A DNA stretch of 64,000 bases from Lactococcus petauri (GCF_002154895.1 NZ_MUIZ01000001.1:310001-374000), one strand, 5' to 3'. Shown: positions 1 through 8,270, numbered from the stretch's first letter. The notes: generated from the sequence alone by a model not told the origin. Numbers and translations are program-made.

Positions 1-1080
<1,080 letters not shown>

Positions 1081-1152
1081 CTAATTCGTGCCCTAATGAA
1101 AGCCACTTGATTAGTATTTTTCCAATTGTAGATTGAAAAAAGCCTTGTTTCT

Positions 1153-1161
1153 ATTATAGCA
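1153..1161 (-). promoter_or_regulatory. metG extended -10 promoter
   Basis: On the minus strand the sequence reads TGCTATAAT, with the -10 core at 1153-1158. No good -35 is seen at 17 bp, as is common for TGn promoters in lactococci. Confidence 0.5.
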
Positions 1162-1244
1162 TATCCTTTTCAAGTAAATCTTATTCTAAATAAGTTTTAC
1201 TGATTTTTCGCTAAAATAAATTTACTCTCAGTTTCCCGTGTTAT

Positions 1245-1271
1245 TTGCCAATCGATAAGGTATGTTATAAT
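1245..1271 (+). promoter_or_regulatory. exoA promoter
   Basis: An extended -10, TGTTATAAT, ends at 1271. A possible -35 TTGCCA lies at 1245-1250 with a short 15-bp spacer. The exoA ATG follows about 30 bp downstream. Confidence 0.5.
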
Positions 1272-1300
1272 TAACCTAATAAAGACAAAAGGATTTTATT

Positions 1301-2161
1301 ATGACTTACAAATTTATCTCATGGAATATTGATTCGTTGAACGCGGCATTGACCGGTACGAGTGATCGTGCAGCTCTATCAATGGCTGTGGTTGACCAAC
1401 TTGCCACATCTGAAGCCGATGTTATCGCTATTCAAGAAACCAAGCTCAATGGTGACCTCAAAAAAACAAACAAAGTATTTGATGTTTTAGCCAGCCATTT
1501 CCCAGAATATGAAATTGTTCACCGTATCAGTACACCACCTGCACGTAAAGGTTACTCGGGAACGATGTTTCTTTATAAGAAAAGTTTGCCTGAACCAATC
1601 ATCACCATGCCTGAGATTGGAGCGCCAGAGCCCATGGATAGCGAAGGTCGTATCATCACCTTAGAATTCCCCGAGTTTTTCATCACAACAGTTTACACAC
1701 CAAATGCGGGTGATGGTCTTAACCGTTTGGACTTACGTGGACAATGGGATGATCAATATCGCGCCTACTTACAAATGCTTGACCTCCAAAAACCTGTCTT
1801 AGCATGTGGTGATTTTAATGCTGCTTACACAGAAATCGATCTTGCCAATCCTAAAGGAAACCGTAATTCTGCCGGATTTACTGATCAAGAACGTGAAAAG
1901 TTTGGGCTTTTATTAGCTGCTGGATTTACAGACAGCTTCCGTAAAATTCATGGCAATGTAGAAAGTTACTATGCGCCAGACCGTAGTATCTACACATGGT
2001 TTGCTCAACGCTCTCGTACAGCTAAAATCAATAATTCTGGCTGGAGAATCGATTATTGGCTGGTTTCTGACCGCATTGCCGAGCAGATTACACGCGCAGA
2101 ACCTTTAGATTCAGGTGCTCGTCAAGATCATGTTCCCATCGTTTTAGAAATCAATATCTAA
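1301..2161 (+). CDS. exoA: Exodeoxyribonuclease III / AP endonuclease (EEP family)
   Basis: Mg-dependent AP endonuclease and 3'-5' exonuclease of base-excision repair. The 286-residue protein has the exonuclease-endonuclease-phosphatase motifs in order: SWNID near the N-terminus, QETK, the YTPNAGDG loop, GDFNAA, and C-terminal DYWLVSD and DHVPIVLE carrying the catalytic Asp and His. The length is a little above the 250-275 usual for ExoA. It stands alone between the divergent metG and the convergent ArsC-like gene, and ends in a strong hairpin that serves both strands. Confidence 0.93.
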   Translation: MTYKFISWNIDSLNAALTGTSDRAALSMAVVDQLATSEADVIAIQETKLNGDLKKTNKVFDVLASHFPEYEIVHRISTPPARKGYSGTMFLYKKSLPEPIITMPEIGAPEPMDSEGRIITLEFPEFFITTVYTPNAGDGLNRLDLRGQWDDQYRAYLQMLDLQKPVLACGDFNAAYTEIDLANPKGNRNSAGFTDQEREKFGLLLAAGFTDSFRKIHGNVESYYAPDRSIYTWFAQRSRTAKINNSGWRIDYWLVSDRIAEQITRAEPLDSGARQDHVPIVLEINI

Positions 2162-2190
2162 AAAGCACGACTTTTGTCGTGCTTTTCTTT
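2161..2190. terminator. Bidirectional rho-independent terminator, exoA / ArsC-like gene
   Basis: Perfect 11-bp arms AAAAGCACGAC / GTCGTGCTTTT surround a TTTT loop. T-rich sequence follows on both strands, so it can end both convergent genes. Confidence 0.9.
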
Positions 2191-2191
2191 C

Positions 2192-2542
2192 TTAATGTGC
2201 AAGCTCTTGATACGCTTCTTCTTTAAAACCTATCAAAATAATTTTATCATCTTTAACAATCAGTGGGCGCTTAACCAACATCCCATTGGAAGCTAAGAGT
2301 TCCGCTGCTTCGTGCTCGCTCAAGTCTGCTAACTTGTCTTTTAAGCCCATCTCACGATAAACCAAGCCACTGGTGTTGAAAAACTTTTTAACAGGAACCT
2401 CTGCAAACCATTTTTCAAATTGCTCAGCTGTTGGTGGGGTTAGCTTAATATCGATAGCATTATAATCAATATCTAGATTATCCAAAGTCGCCTTTGCCTT
2501 ACGGCAAGTTGAACATTTAGGATATTCATAAAAGTCGTACAT
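2192..2542 (-). CDS. ArsC/Spx-family thioredoxin-fold protein
   Basis: A 116-residue protein of the arsenate-reductase-like (ArsC/Spx/YffB) family. It has a CSTC redox motif near residue 10 followed by RKA, and a conserved KRPLIV segment near residue 92. Spx proper is a regulator that binds the RNA polymerase alpha subunit; ArsC members reduce arsenate. Neither function can be assigned from sequence, and there is no arsenic operon nearby, so a redox or stress role is only an inference. The start is set by a GGGAGGATGACAA Shine-Dalgarno just upstream. It is monocistronic, with an extended -10 (TGTTAAAAT, core 2565-2570). Confidence 0.8.
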   Translation of the reverse strand: MYDFYEYPKCSTCRKAKATLDNLDIDYNAIDIKLTPPTAEQFEKWFAEVPVKKFFNTSGLVYREMGLKDKLADLSEHEAAELLASNGMLVKRPLIVKDDKIILIGFKEEAYQELAH

Positions 2543-2685
2543 TTGTCATCCTCCCTTGTTCTCTATTTTAACAAAAACTAGGGCAAAGCTGCTCGTTTTT
2601 ATTACTTTTACAGGGGGATGCAATTTTAAAGAAAATAAAGATTATGTTAAAATAAGATAAGAATATAAATTAAGGAGATTATTTT

Positions 2686-2928
2686 ATGATTTGGTCACTT
2701 ATAGTTGGTGCTCTCATTGGTATGGCCGCTGGAGCAATCACATCAAAAGGCTCAAGTATGGGCTGTATTGCAAATATTGTGGCGGGTCTTTTAGGCTCAT
2801 TTGTTGGACAAAAGCTTTTAGGAAACTGGGGACCACAATTGGCTGGAATGTCACTCATCCCTTCAATCGTTGGTGCAATTATTGTTGTACTTGTAGCTTC
2901 CGCTTTATTCGGAAAAAAGGATAATTAA
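2686..2928 (+). CDS. GlsB/YeaQ/YmgE-family small membrane protein
   Basis: An 80-residue, very hydrophobic, glycine-rich protein with three predicted membrane segments (about residues 3-17, 25-43 and 55-75) and a short charged tail (KKDN). This matches the GlsB/YeaQ/YmgE (transglycosylase-associated) stress-membrane family in length and Gly pattern. The biochemical role is unknown; in other Gram-positives such genes belong to general-stress clusters. AAGGAG precedes the ATG, and an extended -10 (TGTTAAAAT, core 2648-2653) lies upstream. A second overlapping open frame on the same strand is a shadow of this gene. Confidence 0.88.
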   Translation: MIWSLIVGALIGMAAGAITSKGSSMGCIANIVAGLLGSFVGQKLLGNWGPQLAGMSLIPSIVGAIIVVLVASALFGKKDN

Positions 2929-2953
2929 AACGTTCATAGAGCGTTTTTTTTAC

Positions 2954-2986
2954 AAAAAAACAAGCAATTATATCTTACTTGCTTGT
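2954..2986 (-). terminator. accD-accA terminator
   Basis: On the minus strand ACAAGCAA and TTGCTTGT form an 8-bp stem followed by a run of T, just past the accA stop. A weaker AAAACG/CGTTTT hairpin at about 2927-2947 may end the small membrane-protein gene on the other strand. Confidence 0.75.
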
Positions 2987-2992
2987 ATAAAA

Positions 2993-3748
2993 TTAATATT
3001 TTCTAAAACGTTGGTAGCGGCTTTCTTGAAGTTCTTCTTCTGAAAGTTGTACCAAGCTGTTGAGATCTTTTTCAATAATCGTTTTCAAGTTTTCCATAAG
3101 GTTTTCTTCTTGAACAACACCCTCAACGATACCCATTTCAAGCTGATCTTCAGCTTTTATTTTCATCAAATCGGCTGCTTCATCACGACGTGAGCCATCT
3201 TTCCACAAGATTGTTGCAAAACCTTCTGGAGAAAGAACCGAATACATGGCATTTTCCAACATATAAACCTTGTTTGCGACTGCTAAAGCTAAGGCTCCAC
3301 CAGAACCACCCTCACCAGTGATAAAAGTTAAAACAGGAACTTTCAAATCGGACATCTCATAAAGGTTGCGCGCAATCGCTTCACCCTGCCCACGTTCTTC
3401 TGCTTCAATCCCTGGATAAGCCCCGGCAGTGTTGACAAAAGTAATGATTGGACGCTTAAACTTCTCTGCTTGCTTCATTAATCGCAAGGCTTTTCGGTAA
3501 CCATTAGGACTAGGTTGACCAAAGTTTGTTGCTAAATTTTCTTCAAGATTTTTTCCTTTTTGAATACCAATGACGGTGACAGCTCTGTCTTGAAAAGTTG
3601 CAATCCCTCCAACAATAGCTTCGTCATCTGTAAACTGACGATCGCCATGAAGTTCAAAAAAGTCCGTAAAAATTTCTGAAATAATTTCCCGTACTGAAAC
3701 GCGATCGTTAGCACGTGCTTTGTTAATAATTTCTGCTATATCAGACAT
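2993..3748 (-). CDS. accA: Acetyl-CoA carboxylase carboxyltransferase subunit alpha
   Basis: With AccD it forms the carboxyltransferase that moves CO2 from carboxybiotin on AccB to acetyl-CoA, giving malonyl-CoA. The 251-residue length is the short form usual in streptococci and lactococci (E. coli AccA is about 319). The crotonase-fold glycine loop [13 protein letters not shown] lies in the middle, and VNTAGAYPG, which helps form the oxyanion pocket, lies before it. The ATG follows a GGAGG Shine-Dalgarno and overlaps the end of accD by 8 nt, so the two are translationally coupled. Confidence 0.96.
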   Translation of the reverse strand: MSDIAEIINKARANDRVSVREIISEIFTDFFELHGDRQFTDDEAIVGGIATFQDRAVTVIGIQKGKNLEENLATNFGQPSPNGYRKALRLMKQAEKFKRPIITFVNTAGAYPGIEAEERGQGEAIARNLYEMSDLKVPVLTFITGEGGSGGALALAVANKVYMLENAMYSVLSPEGFATILWKDGSRRDEAADLMKIKAEDQLEMGIVEGVVQEENLMENLKTIIEKDLNSLVQLSEEELQESRYQRFRKY

Positions 3749-4607
3749 TTTTTACACCTCCGTGAAATTTCAAGAGTAAGGCTAATTTCTCACGCATTTC
3801 TTGACGTTTAACAATCGCATCGACAAAGCCATGTTTCAACAGAAATTCTGCTTTTTGGAAGTCATCAGGTAGCGTTTGACGCACTGTCTGTTCAATCACA
3901 CGACGTCCCGCAAAACCAACCAAAGATTGTGGCTCAGCCAAGATAATATCGCCAAGCATGGCAAAAGAAGCTGTTACCCCGCCTGTTGTCGGATCCGTTA
4001 ACACTGTAATGTAGAGCAAACCCGCATTAGAATGTTTCTTGACAGCTGCTGAGATTTTCGCCATCTGCATCAAAGACATAATTCCTTCTTGCATCCGTGC
4101 ACCACCAGAAGCCGTAAAAATAACCACTGGAAGTTTTTCAGCAGTTGCCATTTCAAAAAGTCGTGTGATTTTTTCACCGACAACAGTCCCCATAGAAGCC
4201 ATAATAAAAGTTGAATCCATGATTGCTAAAGCCACTTTTTGGCCTTTAATCATCGCTGTGCCAGTCATTACAGCTTCATCCAGCCCGGTCTTCTCCTTAA
4301 TCGCTGCAAGTTTTTCCCTATAGTTGGGGAAATCTAGCGGATTTTCACTTTCAATTCCAGTGAACATTTCTGTAAATGAGTCTGAATCAACTAAAAGCTT
4401 CAAACGTTCTGGCGCAGTAATACGGAAGTTGTAGCTACAGTGCGGACAGATTTTACTTGCACCAAGGTCTTGGCTGTAAATACTGTGTTTGCAGGCCGGG
4501 CATTTAGCAAAAAGCTCGTCAGGCACTTCAGGCTTTGTCATTTCTCCCTGAACTGTTGAACGATTAGGGTTAATTTTAATATATTTTTTCTTTTGAAAGA
4601 GAGCCAA
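3741..4607 (-). CDS. accD: Acetyl-CoA carboxylase carboxyltransferase subunit beta
   Basis: Partner of AccA in the carboxyltransferase. The N-terminal zinc ribbon is complete: Cys36, Cys39, Cys54 and Cys57. The crotonase-like core with GGARMQEG and [12 protein letters not shown] follows. The start codon is TTG (4605-4607) behind AAGGAG; no better ATG exists. The protein is 288 residues, normal for the family. In this genome accD does not follow accC. It is about 3.7 kb away, beyond a terminator, and has its own consensus promoter. Confidence 0.96.
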   Translation of the reverse strand: MALFQKKKYIKINPNRSTVQGEMTKPEVPDELFAKCPACKHSIYSQDLGASKICPHCSYNFRITAPERLKLLVDSDSFTEMFTGIESENPLDFPNYREKLAAIKEKTGLDEAVMTGTAMIKGQKVALAIMDSTFIMASMGTVVGEKITRLFEMATAEKLPVVIFTASGGARMQEGIMSLMQMAKISAAVKKHSNAGLLYITVLTDPTTGGVTASFAMLGDIILAEPQSLVGFAGRRVIEQTVRQTLPDDFQKAEFLLKHGFVDAIVKRQEMREKLALLLKFHGGVKNV

Positions 4608-4647
4608 TTATTTCTCCTTTGTATCAAAAATTTTTACATCTTGATAA

Positions 4648-4690
4648 CGAACGTCTTTAAGCAGATTTCTATCTGCTTACGTTCTTTTTA
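4648..4690. promoter_or_regulatory. Hairpin in the accD leader, terminator-like on the plus strand
   Basis: AAGCAGAT / ATCTGCTT form a perfect 8-bp stem with a 4-nt loop, extended outward by GAACGT / ACGTTC. On the plus strand it is followed by TTTTTATTTT and looks like a terminator, although no plus-strand gene precedes it. On the minus strand it lies in the 5' leader of accD-accA, between the likely start site and the Shine-Dalgarno, where it could regulate or stabilise the mRNA. Confidence 0.6.
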
Positions 4691-4711
4691 TTTTAATTGT
4701 CTAATTATATA

Positions 4712-4740
4712 ATTATACACGCAAAAATTAAATTCGTCAA
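4712..4740 (-). promoter_or_regulatory. accD-accA promoter
   Basis: Minus strand: TTGACG (4735-4740), a 17-bp spacer, then TATAAT (4712-4717). This is close to consensus and gives a leader of about 95 nt containing the hairpin at 4648-4690. Confidence 0.8.
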
Positions 4741-4841
4741 GAACTAGATAAGTGTCCAAAAATGGCGGAATTATATAAGAACACACACGTATTCATTTCG
4801 CCAAAACTTCGTCATAACTTCCTTTACCTCTTTCAAACTAT

Positions 4842-4849
4842 GTTATAAT
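4842..4849 (+). promoter_or_regulatory. Extended -10 for the glycosyltransferase gene
   Basis: TGTTATAAT reads along the plus strand, with the core at 4844-4849. The -35 region is weak. The ATG is about 70 bp downstream. Confidence 0.45.
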
Positions 4850-4920
4850 ATGAAGAGTTTAATTCTATTAAAATACAAGGTCTATGTACGTATTTCTCAT
4901 CAAGAAGAAGGGAGTTTTTC

Positions 4921-5856
4921 ATGAAAAATAAAACTTTATCGATTATCGTTCCTACTTATAACGAGGAAGAAACGATTGAACTCTTTTTTGATGAAGTTAA
5001 TGCCCAAACTTTAGACTTACCACTTGATAAAACCTTTTATTTTATAAATGATGGTTCTTCTGATCGTACACTTGATGTGATAAAAACGCTGAGTCAAAAG
5101 CATCCCAATGTTAAATATATTAGCTTTTCGAGAAATTTCGGTAAAGAGGCAGCGCTTTTGGCAGGTCTTCGTGCTGCTTCAGGTGATTTTGTAACTGTGA
5201 TGGACGCTGACCTTCAAGATCCCCCAAGTATGCTCAACGAGATGTATGATAAGCTTCAAGAAGGTTACGATATTGTGGGAACACGAAGAATTTCACGGAA
5301 AGATGAGCCCTTTATTCGTTCAATTTTTGCTCGAGCTTTTTATAAGATTATGAACACAATCTCAAGCACTCAAATGGTGGATGGAGCGCGAGACTATCGC
5401 TTGATGACACGGCAAGTCGTTGATAGCATCCTCGAGCTACCTGAACACAATCGTTTTTCTAAAGGTCTCTTTTCTTGGGTGGGTTACGATGTTTTCTATT
5501 TGGAATACAATAATGTCGAGCGGGTAGCTGGCAAAACCTCTTGGAGCTTTTGGGGCTTGTTGCACTACTCAATTGACGGTATCATTAACTTTTCAGATGC
5601 CCCACTTAGCCTAGCTACCTTTATCGGTTTTATTAGCTTCCTTATCTCGCTTTGTATGAGCCTTTTTTATGCTTTGAAAACCATCATCTGGGGCGAAATT
5701 GTACAAGGTTTTCCTACTCTGATTATTCTTATTCTTATGCTTGGTGGATTACAACTTTTATCTCTCGGTATCATTGGAAAATACCTTTCTAAGGTCTTCC
5801 TCGAAACCAAACAACGTCCAAATTACTTTGTGAAAGAGGATAATATTGATAAATAA
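4921..5856 (+). CDS. Membrane-anchored family 2 glycosyltransferase (GtrB/CsbB/DPM-like)
   Basis: A 311-residue inverting GT-A enzyme with two C-terminal membrane helices (about 228-252 and 263-295). This is the architecture of polyprenyl-phosphate sugar transferases that load a sugar onto undecaprenyl phosphate for later transfer outside the membrane. IVPTYNEE begins the nucleotide-sugar fold, NDGSSDRT follows, and the metal-binding DADLQDPP is near residue 98. Substrate and acceptor cannot be read from sequence. No flippase or GT-C partner gene is next to it. It is the only plus-strand gene of ordinary size in the insert between accC and accD, and it converges on the surface-protein gene. 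Confidence 0.85.
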   Translation: MKNKTLSIIVPTYNEEETIELFFDEVNAQTLDLPLDKTFYFINDGSSDRTLDVIKTLSQKHPNVKYISFSRNFGKEAALLAGLRAASGDFVTVMDADLQDPPSMLNEMYDKLQEGYDIVGTRRISRKDEPFIRSIFARAFYKIMNTISSTQMVDGARDYRLMTRQVVDSILELPEHNRFSKGLFSWVGYDVFYLEYNNVERVAGKTSWSFWGLLHYSIDGIINFSDAPLSLATFIGFISFLISLCMSLFYALKTIIWGEIVQGFPTLIILILMLGGLQLLSLGIIGKYLSKVFLETKQRPNYFVKEDNIDK

Positions 5857-5887
5857 AAAAACAGAAAGTGGGAACTTTCTGTTTTTT
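5855..5887. terminator. Bidirectional terminator, glycosyltransferase / surface protein
   Basis: AAAAAACAGAAAG / CTTTCTGTTTTTT arms around a 6-nt loop, with A/T tracts on both sides, lie between the two convergent genes. Confidence 0.9.
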
Positions 5888-5911
5888 GTATTTTCACGAT
5901 GAAAAATGGAA

Positions 5912-7555
5912 TTAGGGTTGCTGATGAATAATAAGGGCTGGACGAACTGCAGTACCTGGAGTGGAGTAATTACTGCGACCCCACACGCCAGCGGTAGTCA
6001 CGCGCCAACCAAAGGTAGGATTATTAGGAGTACGTAACCACCAATTCGCACCAGTGCCACGGTCTGCCACACTAGAGAAAGAGCCTATGGCCGTCAAATG
6101 ATTCACATCTGCGACAGAAAGAGCAAAGGCACGACGGACACCGTTTGGGACAACTACTGTTCTATCTCCATAAGGAACAGACCAGTTAGACAGATTAGGA
6201 ATAGTCCCATCATCCGCACGGTCAGGACCCTCCCAAGGCACGAATGCTGTAGTGCCTGTAGTAGGGAAAGAGCTGGCTACTGGTGCAATATACGGTTCCC
6301 GCTGCGCTCGAATAGCTGGAACAGTTGTGACAACATCGTTAGTGTACCAGCTGGTCAGTACATTGTCTAGGTCATTCCAATTCGCTCCCCCAATTGTTTC
6401 ATTACGGATAATCATATGGTAACCATCTCCCATATTTTCCAGATAACGGAAGTCATGCCCCCACATTCTAAAGAGACGCCCCGGACTCATGAGGTGGAAC
6501 TGGAACTCACTCGGATTATTATTCTCATTTGCTGGTGGGTTTCCATCGCCATAGAAACCATTCTTGACCCCTTCAAGGAAAGCCGCTAAGCGTGTGTCAT
6601 GATTGCCTTGCGTGTCTTCCTCCAAAAATCGATCCATATTCACGGACGAGATGGCTTGACTATCCACATGAATAGCGTAATAATAGGAACCATTGACAAT
6701 AGAGGTCACGACTTCATCAGTCATATTAGCCGCATCAAGCAGGTAAGAGGTGGCTTGACCTTGCTCCAGAAGATTTGCCCAGTAAGCCCAGCCTGTATTG
6801 TGGTCAATGACCCAGTAATTTCCCACTCTGTTTCTGATAGAGAGCGTGTTCCATTGCTCAATAGTCATCGGTGGGCGGTCTTCTTGCAAGTGTTGTTTAG
6901 TGTCTTGCTCAATAGCTTCGCCCGGCCAATCACCATCGCTATTGTCATAGCTTTGTCCTTCCTGCCAGTAATTCTCTGTACCATCTCCCGGGTGTGTCCT
7001 ACCGTCTGTTTCGGCATCTGTTGCACCACCACCTTGGATATAGTCACGGGCATGACCTGCGGCGGCTGACCTAAGGTCTGCGAGGTCACGATTAAAGGTG
7101 GGCATGTACCAAGGGGCTGTACCTTCTCGCCCAAAGGTCAGGTTAGAATAGCGGTTAAATTGTGAGGAATCTTCTCCTCTACGTTGATTAATGTTCCCTT
7201 CTTCTGGGAGATAAGTGGTCCAAGTATTGATATTTTCACGCTGGGCAGTATCAACTAGAGGTGTGGGATAATCCTCGCCTTGTCTTTGTATTTCCATGTA
7301 CTCGGATAGACGAATGCGCACCATAACAGGATTGGCTGCCACATCATGCCCGTAGTTTTCGACAAAGACATCCTTGTTGCCTGTGTCACGGTTGTAGTAG
7401 TCGTGCACACGTCCGGTAACATTGGTTGCGATGTCATTTGCTCGGTCATTAATGACCTGTTGGTTGAAGGCTATGAAGGCAAAGGTTCCACCGATTAAGC
7501 CTAATAAAGTTAGAAGTGCAATATTACGCAATTTCCGTTTCTTTTCTGGTGTCAT
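5912..7555 (-). CDS. Large membrane-anchored surface protein with a DUF6273-like C-terminus
   Basis: 547 residues. A basic start and one hydrophobic segment (about residues 11-30, ending TFAFIAFNQ) resemble the uncleaved anchor or signal of SipW/TasA-type fibre proteins, followed by a segment about a named organ-like phrase IFVENYG-type (here DVFVENYGHD near residue 62). The bulk is extracellular, rich in Asn, Asp, Gly, Trp and Tyr, with few Lys. The last part (about 370-547) looks like DUF6273: NWNDLDNVLTSWYTN, then FALSVADVN (477), WWLRTP (505-510) and VRPAL (537-541). No LPXTG motif is present. Function is unknown; adhesion or matrix is a guess. By eye it is more GC-rich than its neighbours. 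The ATG follows AAAGGGGA, and an in-frame stop upstream shows that the pentanucleotide repeat is not translated as part of it. Confidence 0.75.
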   Translation of the reverse strand: MTPEKKRKLRNIALLTLLGLIGGTFAFIAFNQQVINDRANDIATNVTGRVHDYYNRDTGNKDVFVENYGHDVAANPVMVRIRLSEYMEIQRQGEDYPTPLVDTAQRENINTWTTYLPEEGNINQRRGEDSSQFNRYSNLTFGREGTAPWYMPTFNRDLADLRSAAAGHARDYIQGGGATDAETDGRTHPGDGTENYWQEGQSYDNSDGDWPGEAIEQDTKQHLQEDRPPMTIEQWNTLSIRNRVGNYWVIDHNTGWAYWANLLEQGQATSYLLDAANMTDEVVTSIVNGSYYYAIHVDSQAISSVNMDRFLEEDTQGNHDTRLAAFLEGVKNGFYGDGNPPANENNNPSEFQFHLMSPGRLFRMWGHDFRYLENMGDGYHMIIRNETIGGANWNDLDNVLTSWYTNDVVTTVPAIRAQREPYIAPVASSFPTTGTTAFVPWEGPDRADDGTIPNLSNWSVPYGDRTVVVPNGVRRAFALSVADVNHLTAIGSFSSVADRGTGANWWLRTPNNPTFGWRVTTAGVWGRSNYSTPGTAVRPALIIHQQP

Positions 7556-7608
7556 AAGCTTCCCCTTTCCTTAAAACAAAGAAAGCTTACACCTAGACAG
7601 AAAATTAT

Positions 7609-7668
7609 TGCTGTGCTGTGCTGTGCTGTGCTGTGCTGTGCTGTGCTGTGCTGTGCTGTGCTGTGCTG
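7609..7668. repeat. Pentanucleotide tandem repeat, 12 copies
   Basis: Twelve perfect copies of TGCTG (CAGCA on the minus strand) cover 60 bp with no interruption. The array lies between the -10 element and the start codon of the 547-residue surface protein. Its distal edge coincides with the expected transcription start, and its proximal edge is 53 bp from the ATG. Confidence 0.97.
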
Positions 7669-7672
7669 AAAG

Positions 7673-7701
7673 ATTATAAGACATCAATTTTACCCCATCA
7701 A
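7673..7701 (-). promoter_or_regulatory. Promoter of the surface-protein gene
   Basis: Minus strand: TTGATG (7696-7701), 17 bp, TATAAT (7673-7678). The start site should fall near 7666-7667, inside the first copy of the CAGCA repeat. Confidence 0.8.
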
Positions 7702-7887
7702 GTATTTTTATATTTTACGGTTAGACCCAATTCCATTATACCATTTGTGTCTTTTAAGATAAAACGATTTCATTTTAGTTACATTAAGTAATATTGTAAC
7801 AAAATAACTCCCATCGTTTGACGATAGGATTTATTGTGTCTGTGAGTATTATAAGCCAATTATGGCCTATTTTAGTTGCTTTTCATG

Positions 7888-7896
7888 TGATATAAT
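7888..7896 (+). promoter_or_regulatory. Toxin mRNA promoter (extended -10)
   Basis: TGATATAAT reads along the plus strand, with the core at 7891-7896. The start site is expected near 7903, giving a leader of about 94 nt before the toxin start codon. Confidence 0.6.
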
Positions 7897-7945
7897 AATG
7901 AAAGTAGAAGTTTATGGACGGTAGCCCAACTGGGAGGTGATGCTT

Positions 7946-7966
7946 ATGAAAAATTGTAGGCGATAA
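7946..7966 (+). CDS. Six-codon leader ORF upstream of the toxin
   Basis: A perfect GGGAGGTGATG-type Shine-Dalgarno (7932-7939) sits 6-8 nt before an ATG that opens a frame of only six codons (MKNCRR) ending in TAA at 7964-7966. The toxin frame starts 30 nt later with a poor Shine-Dalgarno. The leader may recruit ribosomes and couple toxin translation, as leader frames do in other type I systems. Whether it is translated is unknown. Confidence 0.45.
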   Translation: MKNCRR

Positions 7967-7996
7967 CTTCACAATGCAGAAAGGCGACAATTTTTC

Positions 7997-8080
7997 TTGT
8001 CAACTTATGAAACCTTGACACTCATGATTGCATTTGCATTATTAGTGCTCAAAGTTTATGATAAAGACAATAAAAAATAA
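7997..8080 (+). CDS. Candidate type I toxin, holin-like small membrane peptide (27 aa)
   Basis: The frame opens at TTG (7997-7999) and encodes 27 residues: LSTYETLTLMIAFALLVLKV followed by a charged tail (YDKDNKK). The STYETLxLMIAF start, single membrane helix and Lys/Asp tail are the hallmark of the short 'putative holin-like toxin' peptides of Firmicutes, relatives of the TxpA/BsrG and Fst groups that depolarise the membrane. The frame is closed by a stop at about 7964-7969, so it cannot extend far upstream. A weak AAAGG lies 12 nt before TTG. The antisense promoter downstream and the bidirectional terminator at its 3' end support a toxin-antitoxin locus. An ATG start in another frame gives no sensible peptide. 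Confidence 0.7.
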   Translation: MSTYETLTLMIAFALLVLKVYDKDNKK

Positions 8081-8108
8081 CGTCCAACTTTAGCCCGTTG
8101 ACGTTATT
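8076..8108. terminator. Bidirectional terminator shared by toxin mRNA and antisense RNA
   Basis: AATAACGTCCAAC and GTTGACGTTATT form a stem of 12 pairs with one bulge around TTTAGCCC. A TTTTTTATT tract follows on the minus strand, and a weaker T-rich end on the plus strand. Confidence 0.8.
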
Positions 8109-8178
8109 TATAACAAAAAATCGGCTACCGCTCTAAATACGGCTACTTGGGACTTGTTAGCGCAAGTCCTTTTTATTT
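8080..8178 (-). ncRNA. Candidate antitoxin antisense RNA
   Basis: A near-consensus minus-strand promoter at 8185-8213 should start an RNA near 8178. It runs towards the toxin gene and stops at the hairpin 8076-8108, giving about 100 nt with no frame in it. Its 5' end folds into GGACTTG/CAAGTCC. It overlaps the 3' end of the toxin mRNA, the arrangement of RatA/TxpA and of RNAII/Fst. Existence is inferred from promoter and terminator only. Confidence 0.6.
8150..8174 (+). terminator. Second plus-strand terminator of the toxin locus
   Basis: GGACTTG / CAAGTCC around a 6-nt loop is followed by TTTTT. It would stop toxin transcripts that read through 8076-8108, making the toxin mRNA fully complementary to the antisense RNA. 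Confidence 0.75.
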
Positions 8179-8184
8179 ACTCTC

Positions 8185-8213
8185 ATTATAACATCGCACC
8201 AAGCTAATAGCAA
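8185..8213 (-). promoter_or_regulatory. Promoter of the antisense RNA
   Basis: Minus strand: TTGCTA (8208-8213), 17 bp, TATAAT (8185-8190). There is no downstream coding frame that it could serve other than the antisense RNA. Confidence 0.75.
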
Positions 8214-8270
8214 GAGGTTTAAAACTGCGAGATATACTTTACCTACATCACAACATAACTTTACAAGGAT

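Noticed and set aside
6599-7134. Long open frames on both strands inside the surface-protein gene
   Set aside because: They follow from the higher GC of that gene; the family match of the 547-residue frame and its promoter settle the coding strand.
7609-7668. The pentanucleotide repeat as a coding repeat causing frameshift phase variation
   Set aside because: An in-frame TAA lies between the array and the ATG, so it is leader DNA. Only effects on transcript or leader are proposed.
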